Origin: Bifidobacterium scardovii JCM 12489 = DSM 13734
GTDB taxonomy: Bacteria; Actinomycetota; Actinomycetes; Actinomycetales; Bifidobacteriaceae
DNA: 64,000 bases
NCBI RefSeq assembly: GCF_001042635.1
Contig: NZ_AP012331.1
Span: forward strand, 1,798,001 to 1,862,000
Direction of reading: 5' to 3'
The notes under the pieces are model-generated. The model saw only the letters and a program-made list of their open reading frames with translations. It was not told where the DNA came from and ran no database searches. Made by a program: the position numbers and the translations under genes. Every line of letters begins with the position of its first letter. Position 1 is the stretch's first letter. This document shows positions 44,793 through 52,361 of the stretch, one piece after another.

Positions 44793-45008
44793 ATGGCGAT
44801 CCGCATCAATCTCGACGTCATGATGGCGAAGCGCAAGATCGGCGTCGGCGAGCTCGCCGAACGGGTCGGCATCACGCCGGCGAACGTGTCGATCCTCAAA
44901 AACGGCCGGGCCAAGGCCGTGCGTTTCACCACGCTCGACGCGCTCTGCCAGGCGCTCGATTGCCAGCCCGGCGACATCCTCGAATGGGTGCCGGGCGACG
45001 ACGACTGA
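44793..45008 (+). CDS. Short Xre-type HTH regulator (YozG-like)
   Basis: 71 residues, essentially only the HTH: N-L-D-V-M-M-A-K-R-K, VGELAERVGITPANVSILKNGRAKAVRF (recognition helix near 33-45), CQALDCQPGDILEWVPGD. This is the YozG type always found beside DUF2975 genes. It probably autoregulates the pair. Confidence 0.92.
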   Translation: MAIRINLDVMMAKRKIGVGELAERVGITPANVSILKNGRAKAVRFTTLDALCQALDCQPGDILEWVPGDDD

Positions 45009-45091
45009 CGGCGACGCCCGCAACGCGGCCTGCACGGCTCCCCTCTTGGAGACTGAGCCAGACATAGTACACGAACTTACGACGCAGGATA

Positions 45092-45943
45092 CTAGGCGAC
45101 CAGCCCGCGCAGCAGCGCAATCTCGTCGCGGTGCGTGGTTTCGGTCAGCTCCTTGGTCTCGAGGATCATCGGCAACGCGCCCAGGCGCGGATCGGTCACC
45201 AGCCGGGTGAAGAACGGCAGGCCGAGATGGCCCTCGCCGATGTTGGCGTGACGGTCCTTGTGCGACCCCAGCCCGAACTGGGAATCGTTCGCGTGGATGG
45301 CCTTCACCCGGTCCAAGCCGATCACGTCGTCCAGCCGGCGCATCACGCCGTCGAAGTCGCCGACCAGATCGTAGCCGGCGTCCAGCACATGGCAGGTGTC
45401 GAAGGTGACGCCGACGTTGGCGCCGTCGTCGACGCCGTCGATGATCGTGGCGAGCTCCTCGAAGCTGCGCCCGCATTCGGTGCCCTTGCCGGCCATCGTC
45501 TCCAGCAGCACCATGATGCCGCTCTCCTGCTCGAACACGCGGTTGAGCCCCTCGCCGATCAGCCGGCACCCGGCCTCGGCGCCCTGCCCGACGTGCGAAC
45601 CGGGATGGATGTTGATGTAGATCTCCTGCCCGGCCTCGCGGATCGGCGTCAGCAGCCGGATGTCCTCGGCGAGCGCCTGTATGGCGAACTCGCGTTTGGA
45701 CTCGTCCTTGCCGGCGAGGTTGTAGACGTAGGGCGCATGGACCACCAGCGGCCCGTAGTGCTCGGCGATGAGCCGTTCGGCGAAGCCGTGCGCGCCCGCG
45801 GGGTCCAGCGACTTCGACCGCTTGCCGTACGGCGAACGCGGAAAGAACGCGAAGGTGGTGCCGCGCTCCTCATGCGAGCGGCGCAGCAGTTCGCCCCACC
45901 CGCCCGATGTCGACAAATGCGATCCGATCAGCAGTTCCGTCAT
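45092..45943 (-). CDS. nfo: Endonuclease IV (deoxyribonuclease IV)
   Basis: 283 residues. AP-endonuclease TIM barrel with three zinc ligand sets: IGSHLS, VVHAPYVYNLA, NIHPGSHVG, VLLETMAGKGTE, GVTFDTCHVLDAGYD, and IHANDSQFGLGSHKDRHANIGEG, ending in the I-L-E-T-K strand. It cleaves abasic sites in base-excision repair. GGGGGAG precedes the ATG at 45943. Confidence 0.96.
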   Translation of the reverse strand: MTELLIGSHLSTSGGWGELLRRSHEERGTTFAFFPRSPYGKRSKSLDPAGAHGFAERLIAEHYGPLVVHAPYVYNLAGKDESKREFAIQALAEDIRLLTPIREAGQEIYINIHPGSHVGQGAEAGCRLIGEGLNRVFEQESGIMVLLETMAGKGTECGRSFEELATIIDGVDDGANVGVTFDTCHVLDAGYDLVGDFDGVMRRLDDVIGLDRVKAIHANDSQFGLGSHKDRHANIGEGHLGLPFFTRLVTDPRLGALPMILETKELTETTHRDEIALLRGLVA

Positions 45944-46261
45944 GGCGTCTCCCCCATTCTTATCGATGCCCGTCCGCCGTTGCGTACGGCATATGCCCCG
46001 CGATGCCCGGTACCGCGTTCGTCGCCGCGGTCGGCCGCCGGGCCGCCGCACCGCGTGCGATCGCCCTCGCGGGGCTCCGCTGCATATGGTAGCCGAACGC
46101 CTCCCTCTCCCGGCGCCGCCGCCGGTATCGCCGCCGGTATCGTCCTGCCGGTATCGCCCGCCGGTATCATATGGGAGGCGGCCGGTCCGCGCGCGGCTTC
46201 GGACCGCGCGCCCGCGCCGCGCATCATCATACGCCCGGCACATTGCAGCAAGGAGTACGGC

Positions 46262-47653
46262 ATGGCGGCAACCGACGCGTCGCAAGACGGCACCGGCCTC
46301 GAACGGAGGATGGAATCGCGCCATCTGACGATGATCTCCCTGGGAGGGGTGATCGGCACCGGCCTGTTCGTCAGCTCCGGGTATACGATCCATCAGGCCG
46401 GCCCGCTCGGCGCGATCCTCGCCTATGCGGTCGGATCCGCGCTCGTCTACTGCGTGATGGTCTCGCTCGGCGAGCTGTCGGTGGCCATGCCGTATGCCGG
46501 CAGCTTCCACCTGTATGCGAAGCGGTTCATCGGCCCCGGCACCGCGTTCGTCATCGCCGTGCTCTACTGGCTGAACTGGGCGGTGGCGCTCGCCTCGGAA
46601 TTCACGGCCGCGGGCCTGCTGATGCAGCGCTGGTTCCCGCATTCGCCGTCCTGGGTGTGGTCGGCCGCGTTCATCGTCGCGGTGTTCGCGCTGAACATCA
46701 TGTCGGTTCGCCTGTACGGCGAGGCGGAGTTCTGGTTCGCGTCGATCAAGGTGGTCGCGATCGTCGCGTTCATCGTGATCGGCTTGCTGGCGATCTTCGG
46801 CGCGGTGCCGATCGCCGGCTACGGCAAGGCGCCGCTGTTCGCCAATTTCACCGCCGACGGCTGGTTTCCCCAAGGCATCGCGCCGATCCTGTCCACCTTG
46901 CTGACCGTCGTGTTCGCGTTTTCGGGCACCGAGGTCGTCGGCGTGGCGGCCGGCGAGACCAAGGACCCCTCGCGCGCCATCCCGAAGGCCGTGCACACCA
47001 CGGTGCTGCGTCTTGCGGTGTTCTTCATCGGCTCGATCCTGGTGATGGCCGCGCTGATCCCCTGGCACCGGGCCGGGGTCGACACGAGTCCGTTCGTGCT
47101 GGTGTTCCAGTCGATCGGCATGCCGTTCGCCGGCGACGTCATGAACTTCGTGGTGCTGACCGCCGTGCTCTCCGCGGCGAATTCCGGCCTGTACGTGTGC
47201 TCGCGCATGGTGTGGTCGTTGGCCAAGGAGCATCTGATCCCCCGGCGGTTCGCGAAGACGAATTTCCGCGGCGTGCCCGTGTGGGCGGTGCTGTTCAGCA
47301 TGGCCGGCTCGCTGCTGGCCCTGTTGTCCTCCGTGGTCGCCGCTTCGACCGTGTATCTGGTGCTGGTCGCCGTGTCCGGGTTGGCGACGCTGGTGGTGTG
47401 GTTCTCCGTGTGCGTGTGCCATATCCGCTTCAGGAGGGAGTGGAGGCTGGCCGGGCACGGCGCCGACGAGCTCGGCTACCGCGCGCCCGGCTACCCGGTG
47501 CTGCCCTGGATGGCGATGCTGATGTGCGTCGGGGCATTGGTGCTGGTGGCGCTCGATCCCGCGCAACGGCCGACGCTGTACTGCATGGTGCCGTTCGTGG
47601 CCTGCTGCTATGCGGGCTACCGCGCGCTTGCGCGGCGGCGTGACGAGCGGTAA
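46262..47653 (+). CDS. Amino acid permease (APC superfamily, AAT type)
   Basis: 463 residues with twelve helices. The first helix carries ISLGGVIGTGLFVSSG and helix 2 the YAVGSALVY/GELSVAMPYAGSF stretch, both diagnostic for AAT-family H+/amino acid symporters. Cytoplasmic loop GETKDPSRAIPKA is also conserved. Substrate cannot be assigned. AAGGAG is six bases before the ATG. Confidence 0.92.
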   Translation: MAATDASQDGTGLERRMESRHLTMISLGGVIGTGLFVSSGYTIHQAGPLGAILAYAVGSALVYCVMVSLGELSVAMPYAGSFHLYAKRFIGPGTAFVIAVLYWLNWAVALASEFTAAGLLMQRWFPHSPSWVWSAAFIVAVFALNIMSVRLYGEAEFWFASIKVVAIVAFIVIGLLAIFGAVPIAGYGKAPLFANFTADGWFPQGIAPILSTLLTVVFAFSGTEVVGVAAGETKDPSRAIPKAVHTTVLRLAVFFIGSILVMAALIPWHRAGVDTSPFVLVFQSIGMPFAGDVMNFVVLTAVLSAANSGLYVCSRMVWSLAKEHLIPRRFAKTNFRGVPVWAVLFSMAGSLLALLSSVVAASTVYLVLVAVSGLATLVVWFSVCVCHIRFRREWRLAGHGADELGYRAPGYPVLPWMAMLMCVGALVLVALDPAQRPTLYCMVPFVACCYAGYRALARRRDER

Positions 47654-47673
47654 GCGGCCCGTGATGCGCGCCG

Positions 47674-47811
47674 ATTGCGCGCTACTGTCGAGTTGTCGGT
47701 GCGCGAGTGACGAGACAGGGCCCAAAAACGGTCGATTATAACGTTAAAACCTCTGTTGCAACCGGTTCCACTACTCGGTCGTGCACCGACAACTCGACAG
47801 TAGCGCGCAAT
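47674..47811. mobile_element. 138-bp element with perfect 29-bp terminal inverted repeats (MITE-like)
   Basis: The arms 47674-47702 and 47783-47811 are perfectly complementary over 29 bases (outer end ATTGCGCGCTACTGTCGAG). The 80-base centre is much more AT-rich than its surroundings and has no coding capacity. No target duplication is obvious. It lies downstream of the permease. It could be a non-autonomous transposable element or a large cruciform/terminator structure. Confidence 0.6.
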
Positions 47812-47849
47812 GGCACCGTGTGCAGGACCGGCAGACCCGCAACAAACGC

Positions 47850-47883
47850 GGCCCGGCACGAGATTTCAGTTCCGTGCCGGGCC
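47850..47883 (-). terminator. Hairpin after the GNAT gene
   Basis: GGCCCGGCACG (47850-47860) and CGTGCCGGGCC (47873-47883) with a 12-base loop just past the acetyltransferase stop. Confidence 0.75.
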
Positions 47884-47888
47884 CACTC

Positions 47889-48404
47889 TCACAGCGCGCG
47901 GTACCAGTAGCTCATGCCGTGCAGTTCTCCGTCGGTTGCGGCCACCGCGTCGGGCAGCAGCCCGAACCGGGTGAATCCGAAATGGCGCATGAGCGCGATG
48001 GAGCCGGCGTTGTCCGCGTAGATGATCGCGGTGACGTGGGTGAAGCCGCGCCGGATGGCGGCGCCGAGCAGCCATCCGGCCATCGCGGTGCCGAGCCCCT
48101 GCCTCTGGAATGCGCCGGCGATGTAGTAGCTCAGTTCGGCGATGCCGTCATAGCCCGGGCGCGGGTGGAACTTCGACAGGGAGCCGAAGCCCACGACCCG
48201 CCGCACGCCGTCGGACTCCGTCTCGATGACCACGACCGGATACCGGTCCCGCGGCGTGTGCCCCTCCACCCAGGCACGGCGCTGTTCAAGGGTGACGGGT
48301 TCAAGGTCGGCGGTGGCGCCGCCGCGGACGACCGACTCGTTGTAGATGGCGGTGATGGCCGCAAGATCGCTGTCCGCGGCCGGACGAATGGCATAGTCAG
48401 GCAT
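47889..48404 (-). CDS. GNAT acetyltransferase (phosphinothricin-type)
   Basis: 171 residues. The N-terminal I-R-P-A-x-x-x-D-L-A-A-I-T-A-I-Y-N-E and FHPRPGYDGIAELSYYIAG are typical of the PAT/MnaT subgroup, followed by the acetyl-CoA site QRQGLGTAM and the end FTRFGLLP. The subgroup acetylates amino-acid-like substrates such as methionine sulfone. ATG at 48404 is used; a GTG lies 9 bases upstream. Confidence 0.9.
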   Translation of the reverse strand: MPDYAIRPAADSDLAAITAIYNESVVRGGATADLEPVTLEQRRAWVEGHTPRDRYPVVVIETESDGVRRVVGFGSLSKFHPRPGYDGIAELSYYIAGAFQRQGLGTAMAGWLLGAAIRRGFTHVTAIIYADNAGSIALMRHFGFTRFGLLPDAVAATDGELHGMSYWYRAL

Positions 48405-48685
48405 GGTGCTCACGATAGCAAAAGAGTCCGTTCAACCGGGCTATATGCCCATACGCCGCCCTTGCGACGGGGCTTTCGGCGCGGCTGCCCGGATGAACCG
48501 ACGCTACCGCATACGACCACCCTCAGTCTCGCTGCGCGAGACAGCTCCCGCCATCGGGAGCATGAGCATTCCGGAAGTGGCGGCATCCGGCAAAAGACGG
48601 TTCGAGCCATGGTCGCATCGATTGCAGACGGCTCCCCTCAGCAAGGGGAGCCGGACAGGTCACGCGCGATTTTCAACGCGGGGCG
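48405..48685. repeat. Intergenic region with GGCTCCCCT hairpin repeats
   Basis: Holds the inverted pair GGCTCCCCT/AGGGGAGCC (48630-48638 and 48644-48652) and a GTCTCGCTGCGCGAGAC palindrome near 48529-48543. A related GGCTCCCTC/GAGGGGAGCC pair occurs at about 52247-52271. Similar small palindromic repeats are dispersed in bifidobacterial genomes (general knowledge); here they may act as the nucleoside hydrolase terminator. Confidence 0.5.
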
Positions 48686-49915
48686 CTACCGCGCGCACAG
48701 GGCGGTGAGGCGGTCGCGGAACTGCGCGGTGAAGCGCTCGGCGTCGACGCCGAGCGCGACGCGGGCGGTCTTGCGCGGGTCGCGCAGGCGGGTCGGATCG
48801 CCGATCGTGCGCCCGCGGAAGCCGTGCCCGCGTCCGGTCGCCGTTTCGGTCATCATGTTGATGCCGAAGCAGTCGACCAGCGTCGGGTCGAGCGCCACGG
48901 CCACAGCCAGCGGGTCGTGCAGCGGGCTGCCGTCGGCGAAGACCGGGTCGCTGGCCTCGTTCGCGTTGATGTAGAACCCGACCATGTCGGCGAGGAACGC
49001 GCCGCGCTTCGTGCCGGTCGCGCGCCACGCGGCGGCGTCGGCGCGGGTCATCAGGCACTGGTGGGTCACGTCGAGGCCGATCATCGTCACGTCGGCGCCG
49101 GAGCGGAACACGCGGTTCGCGGCCTCCGGGTCCTGGATGATGTTCGTCTCGCAGATCAGGTCGTAGCAGTTGCCCTCCTGCGTGAGCGCGCCGCCCATCA
49201 TCACCACGCGCAGGTCGGGCACGATGTCCGGCGCCAGCGCGATCGCCGCGTCGACGTCGGTCAGCGGGCCGGTCGCCACGATCGTCACGTCACGGCCATA
49301 GCGGCGCACGGCGTCGACGATGAACTGCACGCCGGCGCCGTCGCGCACCGGAGGCACGGCCGGGATGCGCCCCGCCCCATCGGCGCCGGCCGCTTCCATG
49401 TCGATGTCGAACCGGTCGCCGCCGACGGATTTGACCAGATGCCGGCGGAACGGGGCCGCACCGCCGGCAACCGCGCCGCCGTCCGAGACGGTGGCCGCGG
49501 CGGGCGAACCGGACCGCCCGCCGACGGCGAGCCCCGGCGCGGAGGCATCCGCGCCGGATTCGTGGATGCCGACGCTCGGCCGGGCCAGGATCTCGTCGGC
49601 GCCGGCTGGAGCGTGCACGCCGTAGTCGGCCGGGTTCACGTTGCCGAGCCCGTTGCCGCCATGGAATCGGGCGCAGCCCTCATCCACCTCGAACAGGTCG
49701 GCCCATGAGGGCTGCTCGCAGCCGAGCAGCACCGGAATGTCCTCGCGCCCGAACAGCCGCAGCACATCGCGATTGTTGCGTACGGCGGTGCGCGCGAGCA
49801 CATTGCCATATGTGCCGATAACCCCCAGCAGGTCGGCGCCGTCGGAGCCGAGCAGGTAGCAGATTGCCAGCGTATCGTCGATGCCGGTGTCGACGTCGAG
49901 CACGATTCGGGTCAT
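48686..49915 (-). CDS. Inosine-uridine-type nucleoside hydrolase
   Basis: 409 residues against about 310 usual. The Ca2+-binding N-terminus is V-L-D-V-D-T-G-I-D-D; VATGPLTDVDAAIAL, VVMMGGAL and the NIIQDPEAANRVF (E-x-N-x-x-x-D-P) blocks follow. A Gly/Ala/Ser-rich insert of about 85 residues (about 115-195) splits the fold between strands. The enzyme frees bases from ribonucleosides. Directly downstream of, and coupled to, an NMT1-type binding protein (3 bases apart), suggesting nucleoside or pyrimidine salvage. Confidence 0.92.
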   Translation of the reverse strand: MTRIVLDVDTGIDDTLAICYLLGSDGADLLGVIGTYGNVLARTAVRNNRDVLRLFGREDIPVLLGCEQPSWADLFEVDEGCARFHGGNGLGNVNPADYGVHAPAGADEILARPSVGIHESGADASAPGLAVGGRSGSPAAATVSDGGAVAGGAAPFRRHLVKSVGGDRFDIDMEAAGADGAGRIPAVPPVRDGAGVQFIVDAVRRYGRDVTIVATGPLTDVDAAIALAPDIVPDLRVVMMGGALTQEGNCYDLICETNIIQDPEAANRVFRSGADVTMIGLDVTHQCLMTRADAAAWRATGTKRGAFLADMVGFYINANEASDPVFADGSPLHDPLAVAVALDPTLVDCFGINMMTETATGRGHGFRGRTIGDPTRLRDPRKTARVALGVDAERFTAQFRDRLTALCAR

Positions 49916-49918
49916 GGG

Positions 49919-51010
49919 TTACTTCGCACCTTTCAGGAATTCGTTGGTGGCGCCGTCCTTGGACTGCGGGATGGTGTCGACCGGGTTGCCGTTGGCGTCG
50001 GTGTACGCGTGTGCCTCGCCGAGGAAGTCAAAGCGCTTCTGCGTCTCGACGAAGTCGTTGGTGCCGCGCACGAACTCGCCGGACTTGATCTTCTCCGGGT
50101 CGCCCCAGTACTGGCCGTCGACGATCATGTGCATGCTCTTCTTGACGAAGGCCTCCTCGAGGTTGGCGTCGGGGGCTTCCTTGACCAGGATCGAGGCCGC
50201 GTCGTCCGGGTTGGCGTACGCGTACTCGTAGCCCTTCTGCGAGGCCTGGACGAACTTGCGCACGAGGTCGGGCTTCTCCTTGATCATCTTGTCGCTGGTG
50301 ATGATGCCGATCGCGTCGCCGTTGCCGGGAACGCCGTAGTCGGGCTCGGTGAAGCAGTTGAGCTGCGGGCCGTACATCTCGGCCTGCACGCCCTCCCAGG
50401 TGGCGTAGAACCCGCCGAAGTCGGCCTTGCCGGATTCGAGCGTCTTGAAGGTGGACGTGCCGACGGTCACCTTGTCGAACTCGCCCTTGCCGCCGTCGTA
50501 CTGCACCATGCGCTTGATGACCGCATCGGACTCGTTGCCGCCGAAGGTGGCGAAGGTCTTGCCGTCGAAGTCCTTCGGGGACTTGATGGCGGTGTTGCTG
50601 GCGAGCGCGCACCAGATGGCGCTCGGCTTCTGCTGCACCTGCAGCACCTGCTTGATGTGCGCGCCCTTGAGGTCGGTGTAGCTGGCCGCGTTGTACATGT
50701 TGGACAGCGCGAAGTCGGCGACGCCGTTGTTCACGGCCTGCTCGGCGCCGGCCTGGGCCACGGCCACGATGTCGACGTCGAGCCCGGCGTCCTTGAAGTA
50801 CCCCTTGTTCTTGGCCACATACACGCCGATGTGGTTGGTATCGGGTATCCACGCGAGCATGAAGGTGACTTTGGTGAGCTTGCTTCCGTCGGCGGCCTTG
50901 TCCGCCGCGTTGGTGCTGCCGCACCCGGCCAGCGAGAAGGCCATGGCGATGGCCGAGACTCCCGCGATGACACCGGTCGCGGCTTTACGAATGCTGGACG
51001 CAATGGTCAT
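49919..51010 (-). CDS. NMT1/THI5-like substrate-binding lipoprotein
   Basis: 363 residues. Lipobox L-A-G-C near residue 30. WIPDTNHIGVYVAKNKGYF, then AVNNGVADFALSN and FATFGGNESDAVIKRM, mark the NMT1 family, which binds HMP-type pyrimidines, riboflavin, aliphatic sulfonates or related ligands. The C-C-C-F-C motif of true THI5 is absent. The adjacent nucleoside hydrolase favours a pyrimidine or nucleoside-derived ligand. The permease is encoded divergently; no ATPase lies nearby. Confidence 0.9.
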   Translation of the reverse strand: MTIASSIRKAATGVIAGVSAIAMAFSLAGCGSTNAADKAADGSKLTKVTFMLAWIPDTNHIGVYVAKNKGYFKDAGLDVDIVAVAQAGAEQAVNNGVADFALSNMYNAASYTDLKGAHIKQVLQVQQKPSAIWCALASNTAIKSPKDFDGKTFATFGGNESDAVIKRMVQYDGGKGEFDKVTVGTSTFKTLESGKADFGGFYATWEGVQAEMYGPQLNCFTEPDYGVPGNGDAIGIITSDKMIKEKPDLVRKFVQASQKGYEYAYANPDDAASILVKEAPDANLEEAFVKKSMHMIVDGQYWGDPEKIKSGEFVRGTNDFVETQKRFDFLGEAHAYTDANGNPVDTIPQSKDGATNEFLKGAK

Positions 51011-51035
51011 GATGATTCCCTAGATCTTCTCAAAC

Positions 51036-51093
51036 GTATCGCTACGATACCGTTCTCTGGGGCGCTTTCAAGCGGAGGTCGGCAGAGAACGGT
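51036..51093 (-). promoter_or_regulatory. Two overlapping hairpins in the leader of the NMT1 gene
   Basis: ACCGTTCTCTG (51049-51059) pairs with CAGAGAACGGT (51083-51093). A second hairpin GTATCG-CTA-CGATAC (51036-51050) shares two bases with the first, so the two structures compete. Both lie in the 5' leader, 26-83 bases upstream of the start. No known riboswitch consensus is recognised. Confidence 0.5.
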
Positions 51094-51463
51094 GGTAGGG
51101 CCTAGTCCCGCTTGCCCAATGCCCCCCGCCGGCCGTATTCCCCAAATACACAACTACGCATGCGAATCAACCGCGGTTTGTCACACATTGGCGCTGAAGC
51201 GCTTTTGATTGTACCCGTTGCCGGGACAAGGCCGGGCCGGCAACGCCGCTTCCGTGCATGATCCACACGCATGGCCCACGCGGCCCGTTCGCGGGGTTCC
51301 GCGAGAAAAGTCCGCGATGACGACATAATGGTCATGCAAGCCGATGACGCCGCCGGACCGGCGGCGCACCCCGAACGGGATGGCACGCGGGCTCCTCACC
51401 TTACCGCGCATCGCCGCCCGTCCGCTGAAGAACGACCCTCATGGAAGGGGAAGGTGACCGCTG
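51094..51463. other. Divergent promoter region between the NMT1 gene and the permease
   Basis: No gene is supported in this 370-base stretch. It includes GGCGCTGAAGCGC (about 51189-51201), a small palindrome followed by T-rich sequence, and the AAGG ribosome site of the permease. Frames that run through it continue out of phase into the permease and have no start signal. Confidence 0.5.
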
Positions 51464-52234
51464 ATGAAAGCGACTATCAAGGACCGTCTGGCGACCGTCA
51501 CGGCCGTGATCGCACTGCTGGCCGTGTGGGAGGCATGGGTGCGGATCGGCAAGGTGCCGCAGAGCATGTTCTCCTCCCCGACCCAGATCGTCAAGGCGAC
51601 CATCGACGCGTGGCCGACGCTGTGGCCGGCCACGCAGGTCACCGCCTTCGAGGGGTTCGTGGGATTCGCGTTCGCCATACTGTGCGGCGTGCTGATCGGC
51701 ATCGCCTTCTACTGCTTCCGCACGCTGAACGCGGCCCTGTACCCGCTGCTGTACGCGGCGCAGACGATGCCGCTGATCACCATCGCGCCCCTGTTCCTGA
51801 TCTGGTTCGGCTTCGAGATCTCCGGCAAGATCGTGATCACGGCGTTCTGGGGCCTGTTCCCCATCGCGGTGCAGACGATCCGCGGGCTGAAGGCCGTGCC
51901 GCAGTTCTACACGGATGTGGCGCTCACCTGCGGCGCGACGCCGACGTGGACGCTGTGGCATGTGAAGCTGCGCGTGGCGGCCCGCCAGATCTTCGGCGGC
52001 GTGCGCATCAGCGCCGCCTACATCTTCGCCACCGCGACCACCGCCGAATACCTCGGCGCGCGCAAGGGGCTCGGCATCTGGCTGCAGGCCGCCTACAACT
52101 CGTTCCGCACGCCGCTGATCTTCTCGGCCACGATCGTGATCGTGCTGCTGACCGTGCTGCTCATGCTCATCGTCAACGTGTGCGAACGCGTGCTGCTCGG
52201 CCCGGTCGATGAGGATTTCGACCCCGACGAGTGA
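51464..52234 (+). CDS. ABC transporter permease (SsuC/ThiX-like)
   Basis: 256 residues with six helices. The EAA loop reads T-L-R-G-L-K-A-V-P and then F-T-C-G-A-T-P-T-W-T-L-W-H-V-K-L, the binding-protein-dependent permease signature near residues 155-180. It belongs to the nitrate/sulfonate/taurine permease group, the usual partner of NMT1-type binding proteins such as the divergent one at 49919. The partner ATPase is missing from this locus. Confidence 0.9.
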   Translation: MKATIKDRLATVTAVIALLAVWEAWVRIGKVPQSMFSSPTQIVKATIDAWPTLWPATQVTAFEGFVGFAFAILCGVLIGIAFYCFRTLNAALYPLLYAAQTMPLITIAPLFLIWFGFEISGKIVITAFWGLFPIAVQTIRGLKAVPQFYTDVALTCGATPTWTLWHVKLRVAARQIFGGVRISAAYIFATATTAEYLGARKGLGIWLQAAYNSFRTPLIFSATIVIVLLTVLLMLIVNVCERVLLGPVDEDFDPDE

Positions 52235-52316
52235 GCCCGCGCAATTCTGGCTCCCTCCGCTGAGGGGAGCCAAGCCGCAGACCGTCCATCGCCACGGTTC
52301 GTGGCGACATACGAAT

Positions 52317-52344
52317 AAATCCCCGCTGAAGGCGGGGATTTTTC
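52317..52344. terminator. Bidirectional terminator between permease and UPF0182
   Basis: AAATCCCCGC (52317-52326) and GCGGGGATTT (52332-52341) around a 5-base loop, with T-runs on the + strand and a T-rich flank on the minus strand. It lies between convergent genes. Confidence 0.9.
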
Positions 52345-52361
52345 ATTGCCGGCTGTAGGGG

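Noticed and set aside
46171..47643. 490-residue frame overlapping the amino acid permease
   Set aside because: Same-strand shadow in the wrong frame, Arg-rich; the permease frame has all family motifs.
51010..51463. TPP or FMN riboswitch in the NMT1/permease divergent region
   Set aside because: The conserved thi-box strings (CTGAGA and ACCTGA) and the FMN core were looked for and not found.
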